Shown here in pieces: positions 8,394 through 17,477 of a stretch of 64,000 nt of DNA. This DNA comes from Chitinophagales bacterium (GTDB lineage: Bacteria > Bacteroidota > Bacteroidia > Chitinophagales > UBA2359). Made by a program: the position numbers and the translations under genes. The stretch lies in assembly GCA_041392475.1 (NCBI GenBank), contig JAWKLZ010000001.1, forward strand, positions 2,852,001 through 2,916,000, given 5' to 3'. Within the stretch, counting starts at the first letter, position 1. Each line of letters begins with the position of its first letter. Under the pieces are notes generated by a model. It was not told where the DNA came from. It was given only the letters and a program-made list of their open reading frames with translations, and did not search any database.

Positions 8394-9104
8394 ATGCCAT
8401 ACACTTATGAATATCCTCGACCGTCTGTAACTGTTGATGCGGTGGTATTTGGTTATGATGGAACAGATTTAAAGATACTCTTAATACAACGCAAACACAA
8501 TCCTTTTGCCAACTATTGGGCTTTGCCAGGAGGTTTTGTAGATATGGCCGAAGATTTAGAAATGGCTGTCAAACGTGAGTTGGAAGAAGAAACAGGCTTG
8601 AAAGATATTTTTTTTGAACAATTGTTCACTTTCGGAACACCTAATAGAGATCCAAGAGGAAGGGTAATTTCGATAGCTTATTTTGCTTTGGTCAAAAAAA
8701 CGGATTTCCATTATGCAAAAGCCGCTAGCGATGCAAAGGAAGTCAAATGGTTTTCGATGGTAGATTTGCCAAGGCTCGCTTTTGATCACAACGAAATCTT
8801 GGATATGGCCTTAGATAGAATCAGGGGGAAAGTAAGATGGCAACCTATTGGTTTTGAACTCTTACCTCAAAAGTTTCCCTTATCTGAGCTTCAACATCTG
8901 TATGAAACTATTTTAGGAGGAAAGTTGGATAAGCGAAATTTCCGAAAAAATATATTGAAGATGGATATCTTAAAAGAGTTAGACGAATTTCAAAAGGATG
9001 TATCACATAGAGCTGCACGATTGTACAGTTTTGATCAAACAAAATACGATCGTAAACTCAAAGAGGGTTTTGATTTTGAATTGCGTCAAAAACTATTGAA
9101 GTAG
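8394..9104 (+). CDS. Nudix hydrolase-winged helix regulator (NrtR-like)
   Basis: 236 residues. The N-terminal Nudix domain (about 8-140) has an intact Nudix box, GFVDMAEDLEMAVKRELEEE followed by TGL (G x5 E x7 REL xEE xG). The C-terminal about 85 residues (LPQKFPLSELQHLYETILGG ... KLDKRNFRKNIL) match the winged-helix DNA-binding domain of NrtR-type regulators, which bind ADP-ribose or related sugar nucleotides. Because the catalytic box is intact, hydrolase activity cannot be excluded. No NAD or pentose genes are adjacent; the nearest target would be its own upstream region with the nested palindrome. Confidence 0.85.
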   Translation: MPYTYEYPRPSVTVDAVVFGYDGTDLKILLIQRKHNPFANYWALPGGFVDMAEDLEMAVKRELEEETGLKDIFFEQLFTFGTPNRDPRGRVISIAYFALVKKTDFHYAKAASDAKEVKWFSMVDLPRLAFDHNEILDMALDRIRGKVRWQPIGFELLPQKFPLSELQHLYETILGGKLDKRNFRKNILKMDILKELDEFQKDVSHRAARLYSFDQTKYDRKLKEGFDFELRQKLLK

Positions 9105-9117
9105 AATAATAAAATCT

Positions 9118-9146
9118 TTCCTATTTTTATTATATTAAAATAGGAA
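9118..9146 (+). terminator. Hairpin after the Nudix regulator gene
   Basis: A perfect 10-bp stem TTCCTATTTT / AAAATAGGAA (9118-9127, 9137-9146) with a 9-base loop begins 13 bases after the stop codon. It is AT-rich without a long T tract. Confidence 0.5.
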
Positions 9147-9255
9147 TTACTATTTTGCAACAATTATTTTTATTAACCTTAAAGCATCCTTTTCTCACAA
9201 AAATCAGTCTTAAATAAACACTACACTCCAAACAAATTCTACAAGCTTATAGCCA

Positions 9256-10005
9256 ATGTATAAAACTTATAGCATTACTTGTTTTTTGTGGCTCACTTTC
9301 TCTATATCGGTATTTTGCGAAGATGGCAAAAATCGCACTGGAAAAATTGACACTACACAAATCAAGACAACTTGCATTGAGGAAGGAGAACAACCTGATT
9401 ATCAATATCAAATTTCTGGTATGACGGTTTCCTTCGAAACATCTAAAGTAGAGAAAGACAGCTTAGATTTTCAATGGCAAATGGGGGATAATACCACAAT
9501 TTTTTCCAAACAAAAATTTAACCATACTTTCCAGAATCTTGGTAATTATGAAACCTGTCTGACTATCAACAGCCCAATTCCTACTGAAAAACCTACTAAA
9601 AAGTGTAAGGTCATTACACTAGGTGATCCATTTTTGTGTGAGCCTGATTGGATTCCTGTATGTGGATGTGACAACCAAACGTATATGAACAGCTGTTTTG
9701 CCCAAAACTATCATGGCGTATATTATTGGGAGGAAGGGCCCTGTTCCAACGTTGATTTCTCGCTATCTGCTACCTTTATCTACGAGGATAAGGACAACCT
9801 CAACATTCAATTTATCAATACGTCAACTGGTAATTTTGATACCTATGTATGGGATTTTGGAGATGGTCAAAGTTCCAATGCACGAAATCCACAAGTGCTC
9901 TTCCACATTGAAGGAGCATACCATGTATGTTTGACCGTAAGTAGTGAAGTAACCGAAATGGTAGAAACCTACTGCGAAGAAATTGAAGTAATCCGAAGTC
10001 GGTGA
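9256..10005 (+). CDS. Secreted protein with PKD domains and a Kazal-type domain
   Basis: 249 residues with an N-terminal hydrophobic signal (SITCFLWLTFSISVF). A degenerate PKD-like domain (about 50-120, FQWQMGDNT ... NYETCLTI) precedes a Kazal-like module at 128-163 with cysteines at 128, 136, 138, 147 and 163 (VCGCDNQTYMNSC, then GPC), the short bacterial form. A canonical PKD domain follows at about 168-245 (YVWDFGDGQSS ... GAYHVCLTV). No T9SS sorting domain is present. Kazal domains inhibit serine proteases in animals; in bacteria this role is only occasionally shown, so inhibition of a host, prey or own protease is an inference. Confidence 0.78.
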   Translation: MYKTYSITCFLWLTFSISVFCEDGKNRTGKIDTTQIKTTCIEEGEQPDYQYQISGMTVSFETSKVEKDSLDFQWQMGDNTTIFSKQKFNHTFQNLGNYETCLTINSPIPTEKPTKKCKVITLGDPFLCEPDWIPVCGCDNQTYMNSCFAQNYHGVYYWEEGPCSNVDFSLSATFIYEDKDNLNIQFINTSTGNFDTYVWDFGDGQSSNARNPQVLFHIEGAYHVCLTVSSEVTEMVETYCEEIEVIRSR

Positions 10006-10063
10006 TTTTCTGATTCTTATTAGGTTCTCTCTTGATTACTTAAAATACAAGACTTTATATTCA

Positions 10064-11269
10064 CTATTTGAATGGATGCCGTTGTTCCCACTCATCGTTT
10101 CTTAAGCGATTGATAATAGGCACCAATATTCGATTCCCCATAAAATTCTGATGACGCATAAAACTATTGGCATGTATAGGAGTTGCTCCAACGGTGCTCT
10201 TGATTTCGTGAGCAGTTCGACCAAATGCAAGCGTTTTAACTCCATGTTGAATCGCCTCCTCCACCAAATCATACAAAATATTGGCATACAAGCCATAATC
10301 TCGATTCAGAGCATATTGATAGCCTACATAATGTGCTTCTAAATGATTGTCAGTCAAAAAATAACTGATAAATCCGACCAACTCCTCTCCCAAATAATAC
10401 CCCAGAACTTTAAAGTAATCCCCAAATTGTTTTTTCAGTTCCGTATAATATTGTGGTGCAGCAGACAGCAAATTGATTTCGGCACCATCAGCAACTTCTC
10501 TATACAATTTATAGATCAATTGCTGATTTTCTACAATTTCTTCCAAACTCAAATCTTTACGAAACAACTTAGCTCCCTTTTTTCGATAACTTTTGGTACG
10601 TGTTCGATATTTGGCCGTCATACTTTGTAGATAGTCCTCAAAACTATTCCATTCTTCTCTCACTGACAATACCATGTCAGGCAAACCTTCTACCTCAGCA
10701 TAACCCTCTGCATTTAATAATCGAGCATTTTTCAGCGTCTCTCCTTCAAATTCTTTCACCATCACTGCCGTTACTGACTCTTTTTTAGTTTTCTCTTCTT
10801 CAATGATGTGGTCAATCGCATTGCTCAATTCGGCAAAGGCAGCAGTTGGCTCAATTTCTGATGAAAAGCAAAATCCATGTTGGCCAGTGATAAAAGGATT
10901 GCCACAAATCAATAACCTCGGCTCCAAATTATTTACCCTCGAACGCATATAATTCTTAAACGCTACACCTATGTTTTGCACCCATTTATCTTTTTTTTCC
11001 TCCAATTGAAGGTTGCTCCCTTCAATGCGAACCAAAACAATAAAGGCCCATGCTACGGCCTGCCCTCCTTTCATTATCACCACATATCGAACACCTACTT
11101 TGTCTTTATGTGTTTCTTCAAAAGCTGTCAAATATTTGCGTTGCAAAAAAATCTGAGAAGCAGGAATACAATTGTCCCAAAACCCCACAGGAACTTTATG
11201 AATTGATTCAAAAAACTTTAATTCAGTTGCCTGTACTACAACGTTTTTCTCAACTTTCATTACAGACAT
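10064..11269 (-). CDS. FemAB/GNAT-like acyltransferase family protein
   Basis: About 400 residues. The central part (MTAKYRTRTKSYRKKG, then LYREVADGAEINLLSAAPQY ... LGYYLGEELVGFISYF ... GLYANILYDLVEEAIQHGVK) has the pattern of the GNAT-type Acetyltransf_6/FemAB-like superfamily, which transfers acyl or aminoacyl groups. The frame is open up to an ATG at 11374, but the first about 35 residues look non-conserved (Ser/Thr-rich); the ATGs at 11269 or 11260 (MSVMKVEKN) are preferred. The gene stands alone. The substrate is unknown. Confidence 0.68.
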   Translation of the reverse strand: MSVMKVEKNVVVQATELKFFESIHKVPVGFWDNCIPASQIFLQRKYLTAFEETHKDKVGVRYVVIMKGGQAVAWAFIVLVRIEGSNLQLEEKKDKWVQNIGVAFKNYMRSRVNNLEPRLLICGNPFITGQHGFCFSSEIEPTAAFAELSNAIDHIIEEEKTKKESVTAVMVKEFEGETLKNARLLNAEGYAEVEGLPDMVLSVREEWNSFEDYLQSMTAKYRTRTKSYRKKGAKLFRKDLSLEEIVENQQLIYKLYREVADGAEINLLSAAPQYYTELKKQFGDYFKVLGYYLGEELVGFISYFLTDNHLEAHYVGYQYALNRDYGLYANILYDLVEEAIQHGVKTLAFGRTAHEIKSTVGATPIHANSFMRHQNFMGNRILVPIINRLRNDEWEQRHPFK

Positions 11270-11537
11270 AGGACAGGGTATTATGCTTTTGTTACAAGTA
11301 GAAGTGCTATACATTTGGAGACTTGCTGGTTTTTGGATGAAGGAAGACGAAAATGAAAAATCTTCGTTTATCATTGAGAGAATTGCTAATATACATAAAC
11401 AATTCTATTAAAAACTGTTAAATAAACGACATTGAAAGAAATAAATGGGTCATTATAATAGATTTAGCCATAGCATATCACAACAACAAAAATGGTCAAT
11501 TGATTTCAAATAGCTGCAAATTTAACCTTTTTTAGCT

Positions 11538-11545
11538 TACCTTTG
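11538..11545 (+). promoter_or_regulatory. Candidate -7 box TACCTTTG for the aminotransferase gene
   Basis: A perfect match to the Bacteroidota TAnnTTTG -7 consensus, 95 bases before the ATG at 11640. No TTTG-type -33 box was found at the usual distance. Confidence 0.5.
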
Positions 11546-11639
11546 CGCCCTATTTGGTTTATTTGTTACTAGCAAAATGGGTCATTTTAAACCTAAATAA
11601 TTCGTAGCCTCAAAACAAACTCCAATTAACAAAAAAATC

Positions 11640-12851
11640 ATGCAAGTTTTAGAAAAAACAATGGTCTTATCTGATAGAATCATCAACATGGCAGAGTCTG
11701 CCACCCTCAAAATGGCTGCTCTTGCACGTCAATTGACACAACAGGGAAAAGACGTAATCAATCTGAGTATTGGAGAGCCTGACTTTGGCACACCAGAACA
11801 CATCAAAGAAGCTGCAATTCAGGCTATTAAGGAAGGTTATTCCCATTATACGCCTGTGCCTGGTTATTTAGACCTTAGAGAAGCAATTGTCCATAAATTG
11901 AAGCGTGACAATAATTTAGATTTTACTCCAAATCAAATTATTGTTTCAACAGGGGCAAAACAATCGTTGGCAAACGTGATATTAAGTATTGTAAACCCTG
12001 GTGAAGAAGTGATTATGCCCATTCCTTATTGGGTCAGTTATGCTGCACAAGTAGAATTGGCAGAAGGTGTTTTGGTAGAAGTACCTACGTACATTGAGAA
12101 CCAATTCAAAATCACACCTGATGATTTAGAAAAAGCGATAACTTCCAAAACCAAACTTTTTGTATTTTCTTCTCCCTGCAACCCAACAGGTTCTATTTAC
12201 ACCAAAGACGAACTACAAGCATTGGCAGAAGTTTTTGCAAGACACGAACAGGTTTATATCATTTCCGATGAAATCTACGAACACATCACCTTTGAAGGCA
12301 GTCACGAAAGCATTGCTCAATTTGATTTTATCAAAGATAGAGTAATCGTTGTCAATGGTTTGTCTAAAGGATTCGCCATGACAGGCTGGAGATTAGGCTA
12401 CATTGCAGCACCGCTCGAAATTGCACAAGCTTGCGACAAAATGCAAGGACAGTTTACTTCTGGCACTTGCGGCATCACACAACGTGCTGCTATTGCAGCC
12501 TTGACAGGTACATTGGAGCCAACTTATGCAATGCGAGACCAATTCAAAATACGCAGAAAGTTGGTGTTGGATGCATTGCAGGAAATTCTAGGTGTTAAAA
12601 CTTATACACCAAGCGGTGCTTTTTATGTTTTTCCTGATGTAAGTTACTATTTGGGTAAATCAGAGGGTAAAACCAACATCGAAACCGTAGATGATTTGTG
12701 CATGTATTTACTCGATGATTGTCAGGTATCTGTTGTAACAGGTGCTGCATTTGGCAATGACCAATGCATTAGAATTTCCTATGCGGCTTCAAACGAGCAA
12801 TTGATTGAAGCCATGCAACGTATCAAAGGAAGTTTGGCTAAATTGGCTTAA
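11640..12851 (+). CDS. aspC: PLP-dependent aspartate aminotransferase (class I/II)
   Basis: 403 residues, the usual length of fold-type I class I aminotransferases of the Ib subgroup. Seen are LSIGEPDFGTPEHI, YTPVPGYLDLREAI, SSPCNPTGSIYTKDEL, ISDEIYEHITF and NGLSKGFAMTGWRLGY with the PLP-binding lysine at 243. C-terminal CIRISYAAS carries the carboxylate-binding arginine. It most likely interconverts aspartate/2-oxoglutarate and oxaloacetate/glutamate, though related enzymes also use aromatic amino acids. A single gene with its own -7 box and a strong inverted repeat 6 bases after the stop. Confidence 0.9.
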   Translation: MQVLEKTMVLSDRIINMAESATLKMAALARQLTQQGKDVINLSIGEPDFGTPEHIKEAAIQAIKEGYSHYTPVPGYLDLREAIVHKLKRDNNLDFTPNQIIVSTGAKQSLANVILSIVNPGEEVIMPIPYWVSYAAQVELAEGVLVEVPTYIENQFKITPDDLEKAITSKTKLFVFSSPCNPTGSIYTKDELQALAEVFARHEQVYIISDEIYEHITFEGSHESIAQFDFIKDRVIVVNGLSKGFAMTGWRLGYIAAPLEIAQACDKMQGQFTSGTCGITQRAAIAALTGTLEPTYAMRDQFKIRRKLVLDALQEILGVKTYTPSGAFYVFPDVSYYLGKSEGKTNIETVDDLCMYLLDDCQVSVVTGAAFGNDQCIRISYAASNEQLIEAMQRIKGSLAKLA

Positions 12852-12857
12852 ATTATT

Positions 12858-12921
12858 AGATTTAGGATGGAATGAACCATTAGTAGATTTGACAATAATT
12901 GATTCCTTCCATCCTAAATCT
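12858..12921. terminator. Long-loop 15-bp inverted repeat after the aminotransferase gene
   Basis: Arms AGATTTAGGATGGAA (12858-12872) and TTCCATCCTAAATCT (12907-12921) pair perfectly around a 34-base loop, 6 bases after the stop codon. There is no T tract, so the role may be transcript end protection rather than classical termination. Confidence 0.6.
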
Positions 12922-12953
12922 TCCATATTATCAAACCATAAATACCCAAAATA

Positions 12954-13958
12954 GTGACAGACAGCAGTGCTATTATCAATATTTTCAAATCTTTTGAACG
13001 GCTAAAAGTTCTTATTGTGGGTGACGTGATGGTGGATAGTTATATTTTTGGTCACACCAACCGCATTTCTCCCGAAGCTCCTATTCCCATAGTAGATGTA
13101 TATAAAAAAGAAAATCGTTTGGGAGGTGCTGCAAATGTTGCGCTGAATGTAAAAGAATTAGGAGCAACTCCCCTGCTTTGTTCTGTAGTTGGTGATGACT
13201 ATGATGGTCATGCCTTCAAAAAATACCTGCAATACCACCACATTGACTCCAACTACATTATCCTCGATCAAGAGCGCAAAACTACAGTCAAAACACGGGT
13301 AGTCAGTCGAAACAATCAACTCGTCCGATTTGATTCTGAACAGCGTGACCCACTCGATACAAAAACGGAATTGCTACTGATTGACAACATCATAGACATC
13401 CTCTACCGAACCAAGCCCGATGTGGTGATTTTGCAGGACTACAATAAGGGTGTTCTTACTCCAAAAGTGATTGCGAGTGTGATTTACAACAGCAATCAAA
13501 TGGAGATTCCCGTTGCAGTAGATCCCAAAAAAGACAATTTTTTCCTTTACAAAGGCTGTACTCTCTTCAAACCCAATCTTCGAGAAGCTTCTGACGGTTT
13601 GGCTGCGGTATTGAATCCTGGTCGTCCTGAAAGTTTGGTTTCTGCTGATGAACAACTTCGTGCTATTCTGAACAACACTTATACGATCATTACCCTATCC
13701 GAAAAGGGCATTTTTGTAGGCATGGATGGTGACCACGAAATCATTCCTGCCTACCTCCGCAACATCACCGATGTGTCGGGAGCAGGTGATACTGTCATCA
13801 GTATGTTGGCTTTGGGATTGGCTTTGGGATTGGATATATTTGCGACCACCGAATTGGCGAATATTGCAGCGGGAATGGTGTGTGAAAAAGTGGGTGTTGT
13901 AGCGGTCAATCGAGATGAACTTTTGAAGGAAGCAGCCGCTTATTTAAGTGAGGAATAA
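12954..13958 (+). CDS. HldE/RfaE1-type heptose-7-phosphate kinase (PfkB family)
   Basis: 334 residues, GTG start (a TAG precedes it and no better start exists). The ribokinase/PfkB fold is clear: LIVGDVMVDSYIFGHTNRIS, the glycine-rich RLGGAANVALNVKELG, VDPKKDNFFLYKGCTLFKPN and the catalytic motif ITDVSGAGDTVISMLALGLA with the base aspartate in GAGD. ISPEAPIPIVDV is typical of the RfaE domain I kinases that phosphorylate heptose-7-phosphate for LPS core synthesis. The nucleotidylyl-transferase domain is absent, so it would be the split (HldA-like) form. Other sugar kinases of the family are possible. Confidence 0.82.
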   Translation: MTDSSAIINIFKSFERLKVLIVGDVMVDSYIFGHTNRISPEAPIPIVDVYKKENRLGGAANVALNVKELGATPLLCSVVGDDYDGHAFKKYLQYHHIDSNYIILDQERKTTVKTRVVSRNNQLVRFDSEQRDPLDTKTELLLIDNIIDILYRTKPDVVILQDYNKGVLTPKVIASVIYNSNQMEIPVAVDPKKDNFFLYKGCTLFKPNLREASDGLAAVLNPGRPESLVSADEQLRAILNNTYTIITLSEKGIFVGMDGDHEIIPAYLRNITDVSGAGDTVISMLALGLALGLDIFATTELANIAAGMVCEKVGVVAVNRDELLKEAAAYLSEE

Positions 13959-13977
13959 CAAAATAATTCCACGATTT

Positions 13978-14056
13978 AGACTTTTGAAGTTTTGTTTTAA
14001 AGATTTTCGATTGTAATAAAAATCAAACTTCTTCAAAGAGTAAACTTCAAAAGTCT
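13978..14056. repeat. Long-loop inverted repeat, copy A
   Basis: Perfect 15-bp arms AGACTTTTGAAGTTT (13978-13992) and AAACTTCAAAAGTCT (14042-14056) flank 49 bases, 20 bases after the sugar-kinase gene. It is the same element as 15667-15749 with two paired substitutions. Confidence 0.7.
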
Positions 14057-14149
14057 CCACTTTATTTGGAAAATCCAATCACTCCATAGCCACAACCTTT
14101 TCTTACTTCAATTGTTTTTTGTTCCTATTTCACAACAATACAAAAACCA

Positions 14150-15646
14150 TTGAATATGAAAATTCTATTGACGGGCGCAAATGGATATATCGGAAAACGA
14201 CTTCTTCTCGCTTTGAGCGAACAAGGTCACGAAATTCATTGCACCGTTAGAGACAAACGCAGATTTCGCCTCAATGAACGCTTCAAAAACAAACACCTCA
14301 TCCATATTTGGGAATGTGACTTACTCGATGCTTCTACTTTTACCGACCTCCCTACTGAAATTGATGTAGCTTTTTACTTGGTTCACTCCATGAACAGCAA
14401 TGCAAAGAAGTTCAACGATTTGGAGCAAAAAATGGCAGAGAATTTTAAGGATTACATGGACACTACTTCTACCCAACAAATCATCTATCTAAGTGGAATT
14501 GTAAACGACACTGAACTCTCCAAACACCTACAATCGAGATACAACACCGAAACCATCCTTCAAAAAAGCAAAGTTCCTGTCACCATTCTACGAGCTGCCA
14601 TCATTATCGGTTCAGGTAGTGCTTCTTTTGAGATTATCCGAGATTTGGTCGAAAAACTTCCCGTGATGATTGCTCCAAAGTGGTTGAATACCAAATGTCA
14701 ACCCATTAGTATTCGTGATACCCTGAATTATTTGACAGGAGTCATGTTGCAGTCAGAAGCCTACAATCGAAGTTTTGATATTGGTGGGCCAGATATATTG
14801 ACCTACAAACAAATGTTGCTGCAATTTGCCGAAGTCAGAGAATTGAAGCGGTTCATTCTCACCGTTCCTGTTTTCAGTCCTCGCCTATCCTCCTATTGGC
14901 TATATTTTGTCACTTCTACTTCTTACACATTGGCAGTAACCTTGGTAGATAGTATGAAAAATGAAGTCATCGTGCAAAACAACGACATTGACCAAATCGT
15001 AAAAACCGAAAAAGTAGGCTACAAAGATGCAGTCAAATTGGCTTTTGATATCATCCAACAAAGCTCAGTTATTTCGAGCTGGAAAGATGCGGTAGTCAGC
15101 GGGAAAATTGACGAACACTACACCGATTTCATTCAAGTTCCCGAACAGGCTTGTTTTCATGATAACCGAAGTTTTACTTTCCCAAAAGAACACACACAAA
15201 GAGTATTGAACAACCTTTGGCGAATTGGCGGTCATACGGGTTGGTACGCCTACAACCCTTTGTGGATGCTTAGAGGCTATTTGGATAAACTGGTGGGAGG
15301 CGTTGGGCTTCGTCGGGGACGACGAGACGCAACAGAATTGACTGAAGGAGATGCTTTGGATTTTTGGCGGGTACTTGTGGCAGACAAACCTAAAAAGCGA
15401 CTGCTGTTATTTGCAGAAATGAAAGTACCGGGAGAAGCTTGGCTCGAATTTACCATTGAAGAAAATGGCGATAAACAACAAAATATTTTACATCAAAAAG
15501 CTACTTTCCGTCCCAAAGGACTTTTAGGACGTTTGTATTGGTACAGCGTTTACCCACTTCATTTTTTGGTATTCCCTGGAATGGCAAAGGGAATTATTGG
15601 TTATCAAGCAGATGACCATGCGGTGGAACACGTATCGAAAAGTTAA
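14150..15646 (+). CDS. SDR-family NAD(P)-dependent oxidoreductase with DUF2867
   Basis: 498 residues. The N-terminal Rossmann domain has TGANGYIGKRLLLALSEQGH and belongs to the atypical extended SDR group (YLSGIVND near the catalytic region, FDIGGPDILTYKQML). From about 330 a DUF2867 domain follows (RIGGHTGWYAYNPLWMLRGY ... DFWRVL ... PLHFLVFPGM). This two-domain protein is common in Bacteroidota and Proteobacteria and has no firmly known substrate. The second ATG (14156, MKILLTG) is an equally good start. It stands alone between two inverted repeats of the same family. Confidence 0.85.
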   Translation: MNMKILLTGANGYIGKRLLLALSEQGHEIHCTVRDKRRFRLNERFKNKHLIHIWECDLLDASTFTDLPTEIDVAFYLVHSMNSNAKKFNDLEQKMAENFKDYMDTTSTQQIIYLSGIVNDTELSKHLQSRYNTETILQKSKVPVTILRAAIIIGSGSASFEIIRDLVEKLPVMIAPKWLNTKCQPISIRDTLNYLTGVMLQSEAYNRSFDIGGPDILTYKQMLLQFAEVRELKRFILTVPVFSPRLSSYWLYFVTSTSYTLAVTLVDSMKNEVIVQNNDIDQIVKTEKVGYKDAVKLAFDIIQQSSVISSWKDAVVSGKIDEHYTDFIQVPEQACFHDNRSFTFPKEHTQRVLNNLWRIGGHTGWYAYNPLWMLRGYLDKLVGGVGLRRGRRDATELTEGDALDFWRVLVADKPKKRLLLFAEMKVPGEAWLEFTIEENGDKQQNILHQKATFRPKGLLGRLYWYSVYPLHFLVFPGMAKGIIGYQADDHAVEHVSKS

Positions 15647-15666
15647 AACCTCTAATCGGTGAAATG

Positions 15667-15749
15667 AGACTTCGGAAGTTTCTCCCAACAAAATATGAAC
15701 CATTACTGCAATAGTTTACTGATTTCTACGAGGTAAACTTCCGAAGTCT
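15667..15749. repeat. Long-loop inverted repeat, copy B
   Basis: Perfect 15-bp arms AGACTTCGGAAGTTT (15667-15681) and AAACTTCCGAAGTCT (15735-15749) flank 53 bases, 20 bases after the SDR gene. Compared with copy A, TT/AA in the stem is replaced by CG/CG, so pairing is kept while the sequence changes. Confidence 0.7.
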
Positions 15750-15873
15750 TTGATTGCTCTACTGCAAGCATTCAGAAATCCAATTTTTTATGTACTAAAA
15801 AAAACAGCCTTCCTTTTCTTATAGTCGTTTACTAATCTGTGCAATCTGCGTAATTTATAGAATCTGTGATTTA

Positions 15874-17301
15874 CTATGATAATTCCGTAAAATATTTGTA
15901 GTAATACGGAATCGTTTCGATGCCTTTGAAGTAGTTGAACAAGCCGTAGGACTCATTTGGAGAATGGATGGCATCTTCGTTCAAGCCAAAACCCATCAGT
16001 ATCGTTTTGATACCCATTTCATATTCAAACAATGCCACAATCGGGATGCTACCGCCCATACGTGTAGGAATCGGCACTTTGCCAAAAGTTGTTTCCATAG
16101 CCTTTGAAGCAGCTTGATAGGCAACCGAATCAGTAGGCGTAACCGCTGGCGGTGCGCCGTGTCCTAAAGTCACTTCCACCTTTACCGAGTCAGGCGCAAT
16201 GCTTTCGATGTGTTGCTTGAAAAGTTCCATGATGCGCTCAGGTTTTTGATTTGGCACAAGGCGCATGGTGACTTTGGCGTAGGCTTTGGAGGGCAAAACA
16301 GTTTTTGTACCTTCTCCCAAATAACCGCCCCACATGCCATTCAAATCCAAAGTCGGACGAATCGAAGTGCGTTCTATGGTACTATATCCTTCTTCACCCT
16401 GCACTGAATCTATCTGCAAATAGTTTTCATAAGCCTTCAAACTAAAAGGAAGTTTCGCCATTTCGGCACGTTCTTCGTCACTAAGCACTGCTACATTATC
16501 GTAAAATCCTGGGATGGTGATGTGGTTGTTTTCATCGTGAAGTGAACCCATCATTTTGCTCAATACATTGAGTGGATTGCCGACTGCTCCGCCATAAGTA
16601 CCTGAGTGTAAATCTCGATTTGGCCCCGTCACTTCAATTTCCGCAGCGGCAACACCTCTTGTGCCGACCGAAATAGAGGGGCAATCGTTGGCAACCATTG
16701 ACGTATCTGAAATTAAAACCACATCGGCTTTCAATTTTTCAATGTTTTCACGTATAAAGGGGAGTAGATTAGGTGAGCCAATTTCTTCTTCTCCTTCAAT
16801 GAGAAATTTCACATTGCAGGGCAGGGAGTTGGTTTGCATCATGGTTTCAAAGGCTTTTAGGTGTGAAAACATTTGTCCTTTGTCGTCACAAGCTCCACGG
16901 GCATAGATTTTTTCATCTCGAATGGTTGGCTCAAAAGGTGGAGTAATCCACAAATCCAATGGGTCGGGCGGCTGCACATCGTAGTGTCCATAGACCAAAA
17001 TGGTTGGTAAAGATGGGTCTATGATTTTTTCGCCATACACGATTGGATTACCTTGGTTTTCAAATATTTCTACTTCCTCTGCTCCTGCTTCCTTCAATTT
17101 TTCAGCAATGAACTCCCCTGCTTGGTGGACGGCTGTTTTGTAATTGCTGTCGGTACTGACCGATGGAATACGCAATAAATCAAATAGTTCGTCTAAAAAT
17201 CGCTGTTTATTGGCTTTAATGTATTGAGATTGTTGCATTTGTTTTTGTTGTTGCTTTGAAAAATCTTGTTTATTTTGCTGTATTCTTTTTTGCCGATTCA
17301 A
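15874..17301 (-). CDS. M20 family dipeptidase (CNDP2-like)
   Basis: 475 residues. The first 25 are Gln/Lys-rich and probably not part of the fold. Metal-binding motifs of M20 peptidases follow: VYGHYDVQPPDPLDLW (His and Asp), GACDDKGQM (bridging Asp), EGEEEIGS (catalytic and metal Glu), ISDTSMVANDCPSI, and the lid/dimerisation domain with GTRGVAAAEIEV and RDLHSGTYGG. Close to bacterial CNDP2/PepV-like dipeptidases that cleave dipeptides with two zinc or manganese ions in the cytoplasm. A TATATTTG -7 box lies 38 bases upstream of the start. Confidence 0.93.
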   Translation of the reverse strand: MNRQKRIQQNKQDFSKQQQKQMQQSQYIKANKQRFLDELFDLLRIPSVSTDSNYKTAVHQAGEFIAEKLKEAGAEEVEIFENQGNPIVYGEKIIDPSLPTILVYGHYDVQPPDPLDLWITPPFEPTIRDEKIYARGACDDKGQMFSHLKAFETMMQTNSLPCNVKFLIEGEEEIGSPNLLPFIRENIEKLKADVVLISDTSMVANDCPSISVGTRGVAAAEIEVTGPNRDLHSGTYGGAVGNPLNVLSKMMGSLHDENNHITIPGFYDNVAVLSDEERAEMAKLPFSLKAYENYLQIDSVQGEEGYSTIERTSIRPTLDLNGMWGGYLGEGTKTVLPSKAYAKVTMRLVPNQKPERIMELFKQHIESIAPDSVKVEVTLGHGAPPAVTPTDSVAYQAASKAMETTFGKVPIPTRMGGSIPIVALFEYEMGIKTILMGFGLNEDAIHSPNESYGLFNYFKGIETIPYYYKYFTELS

Positions 17302-17338
17302 AATTTATTTCATCTGGAAATTGACAGGCTGCAAAACG

Positions 17339-17346
17339 CAAATATA
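17339..17346 (-). promoter_or_regulatory. Candidate -7 box TATATTTG for the dipeptidase gene
   Basis: Read on the minus strand it matches TAnnTTTG, with a TTTG 16 bases further upstream that could act as a -33 element. The start codon is 38 bases downstream. Confidence 0.5.
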
Positions 17347-17477
17347 GGGTTTTGTACGGTTTCAAATGCTCCCAAAATTGGAAATTATCGAGATTGTCTG
17401 CTACAATGAAATCCTACAAATAGAAATTTCTTGTTAAAATGCCTATATTGAAGTAACGAAACACAAGTCATATAAAA

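Noticed and set aside
15815..15865. AATCTGTGCAATCTGCG-type string after the SDR gene
   Set aside because: Common low-information intergenic sequence in this group; no structure or coding could be supported.
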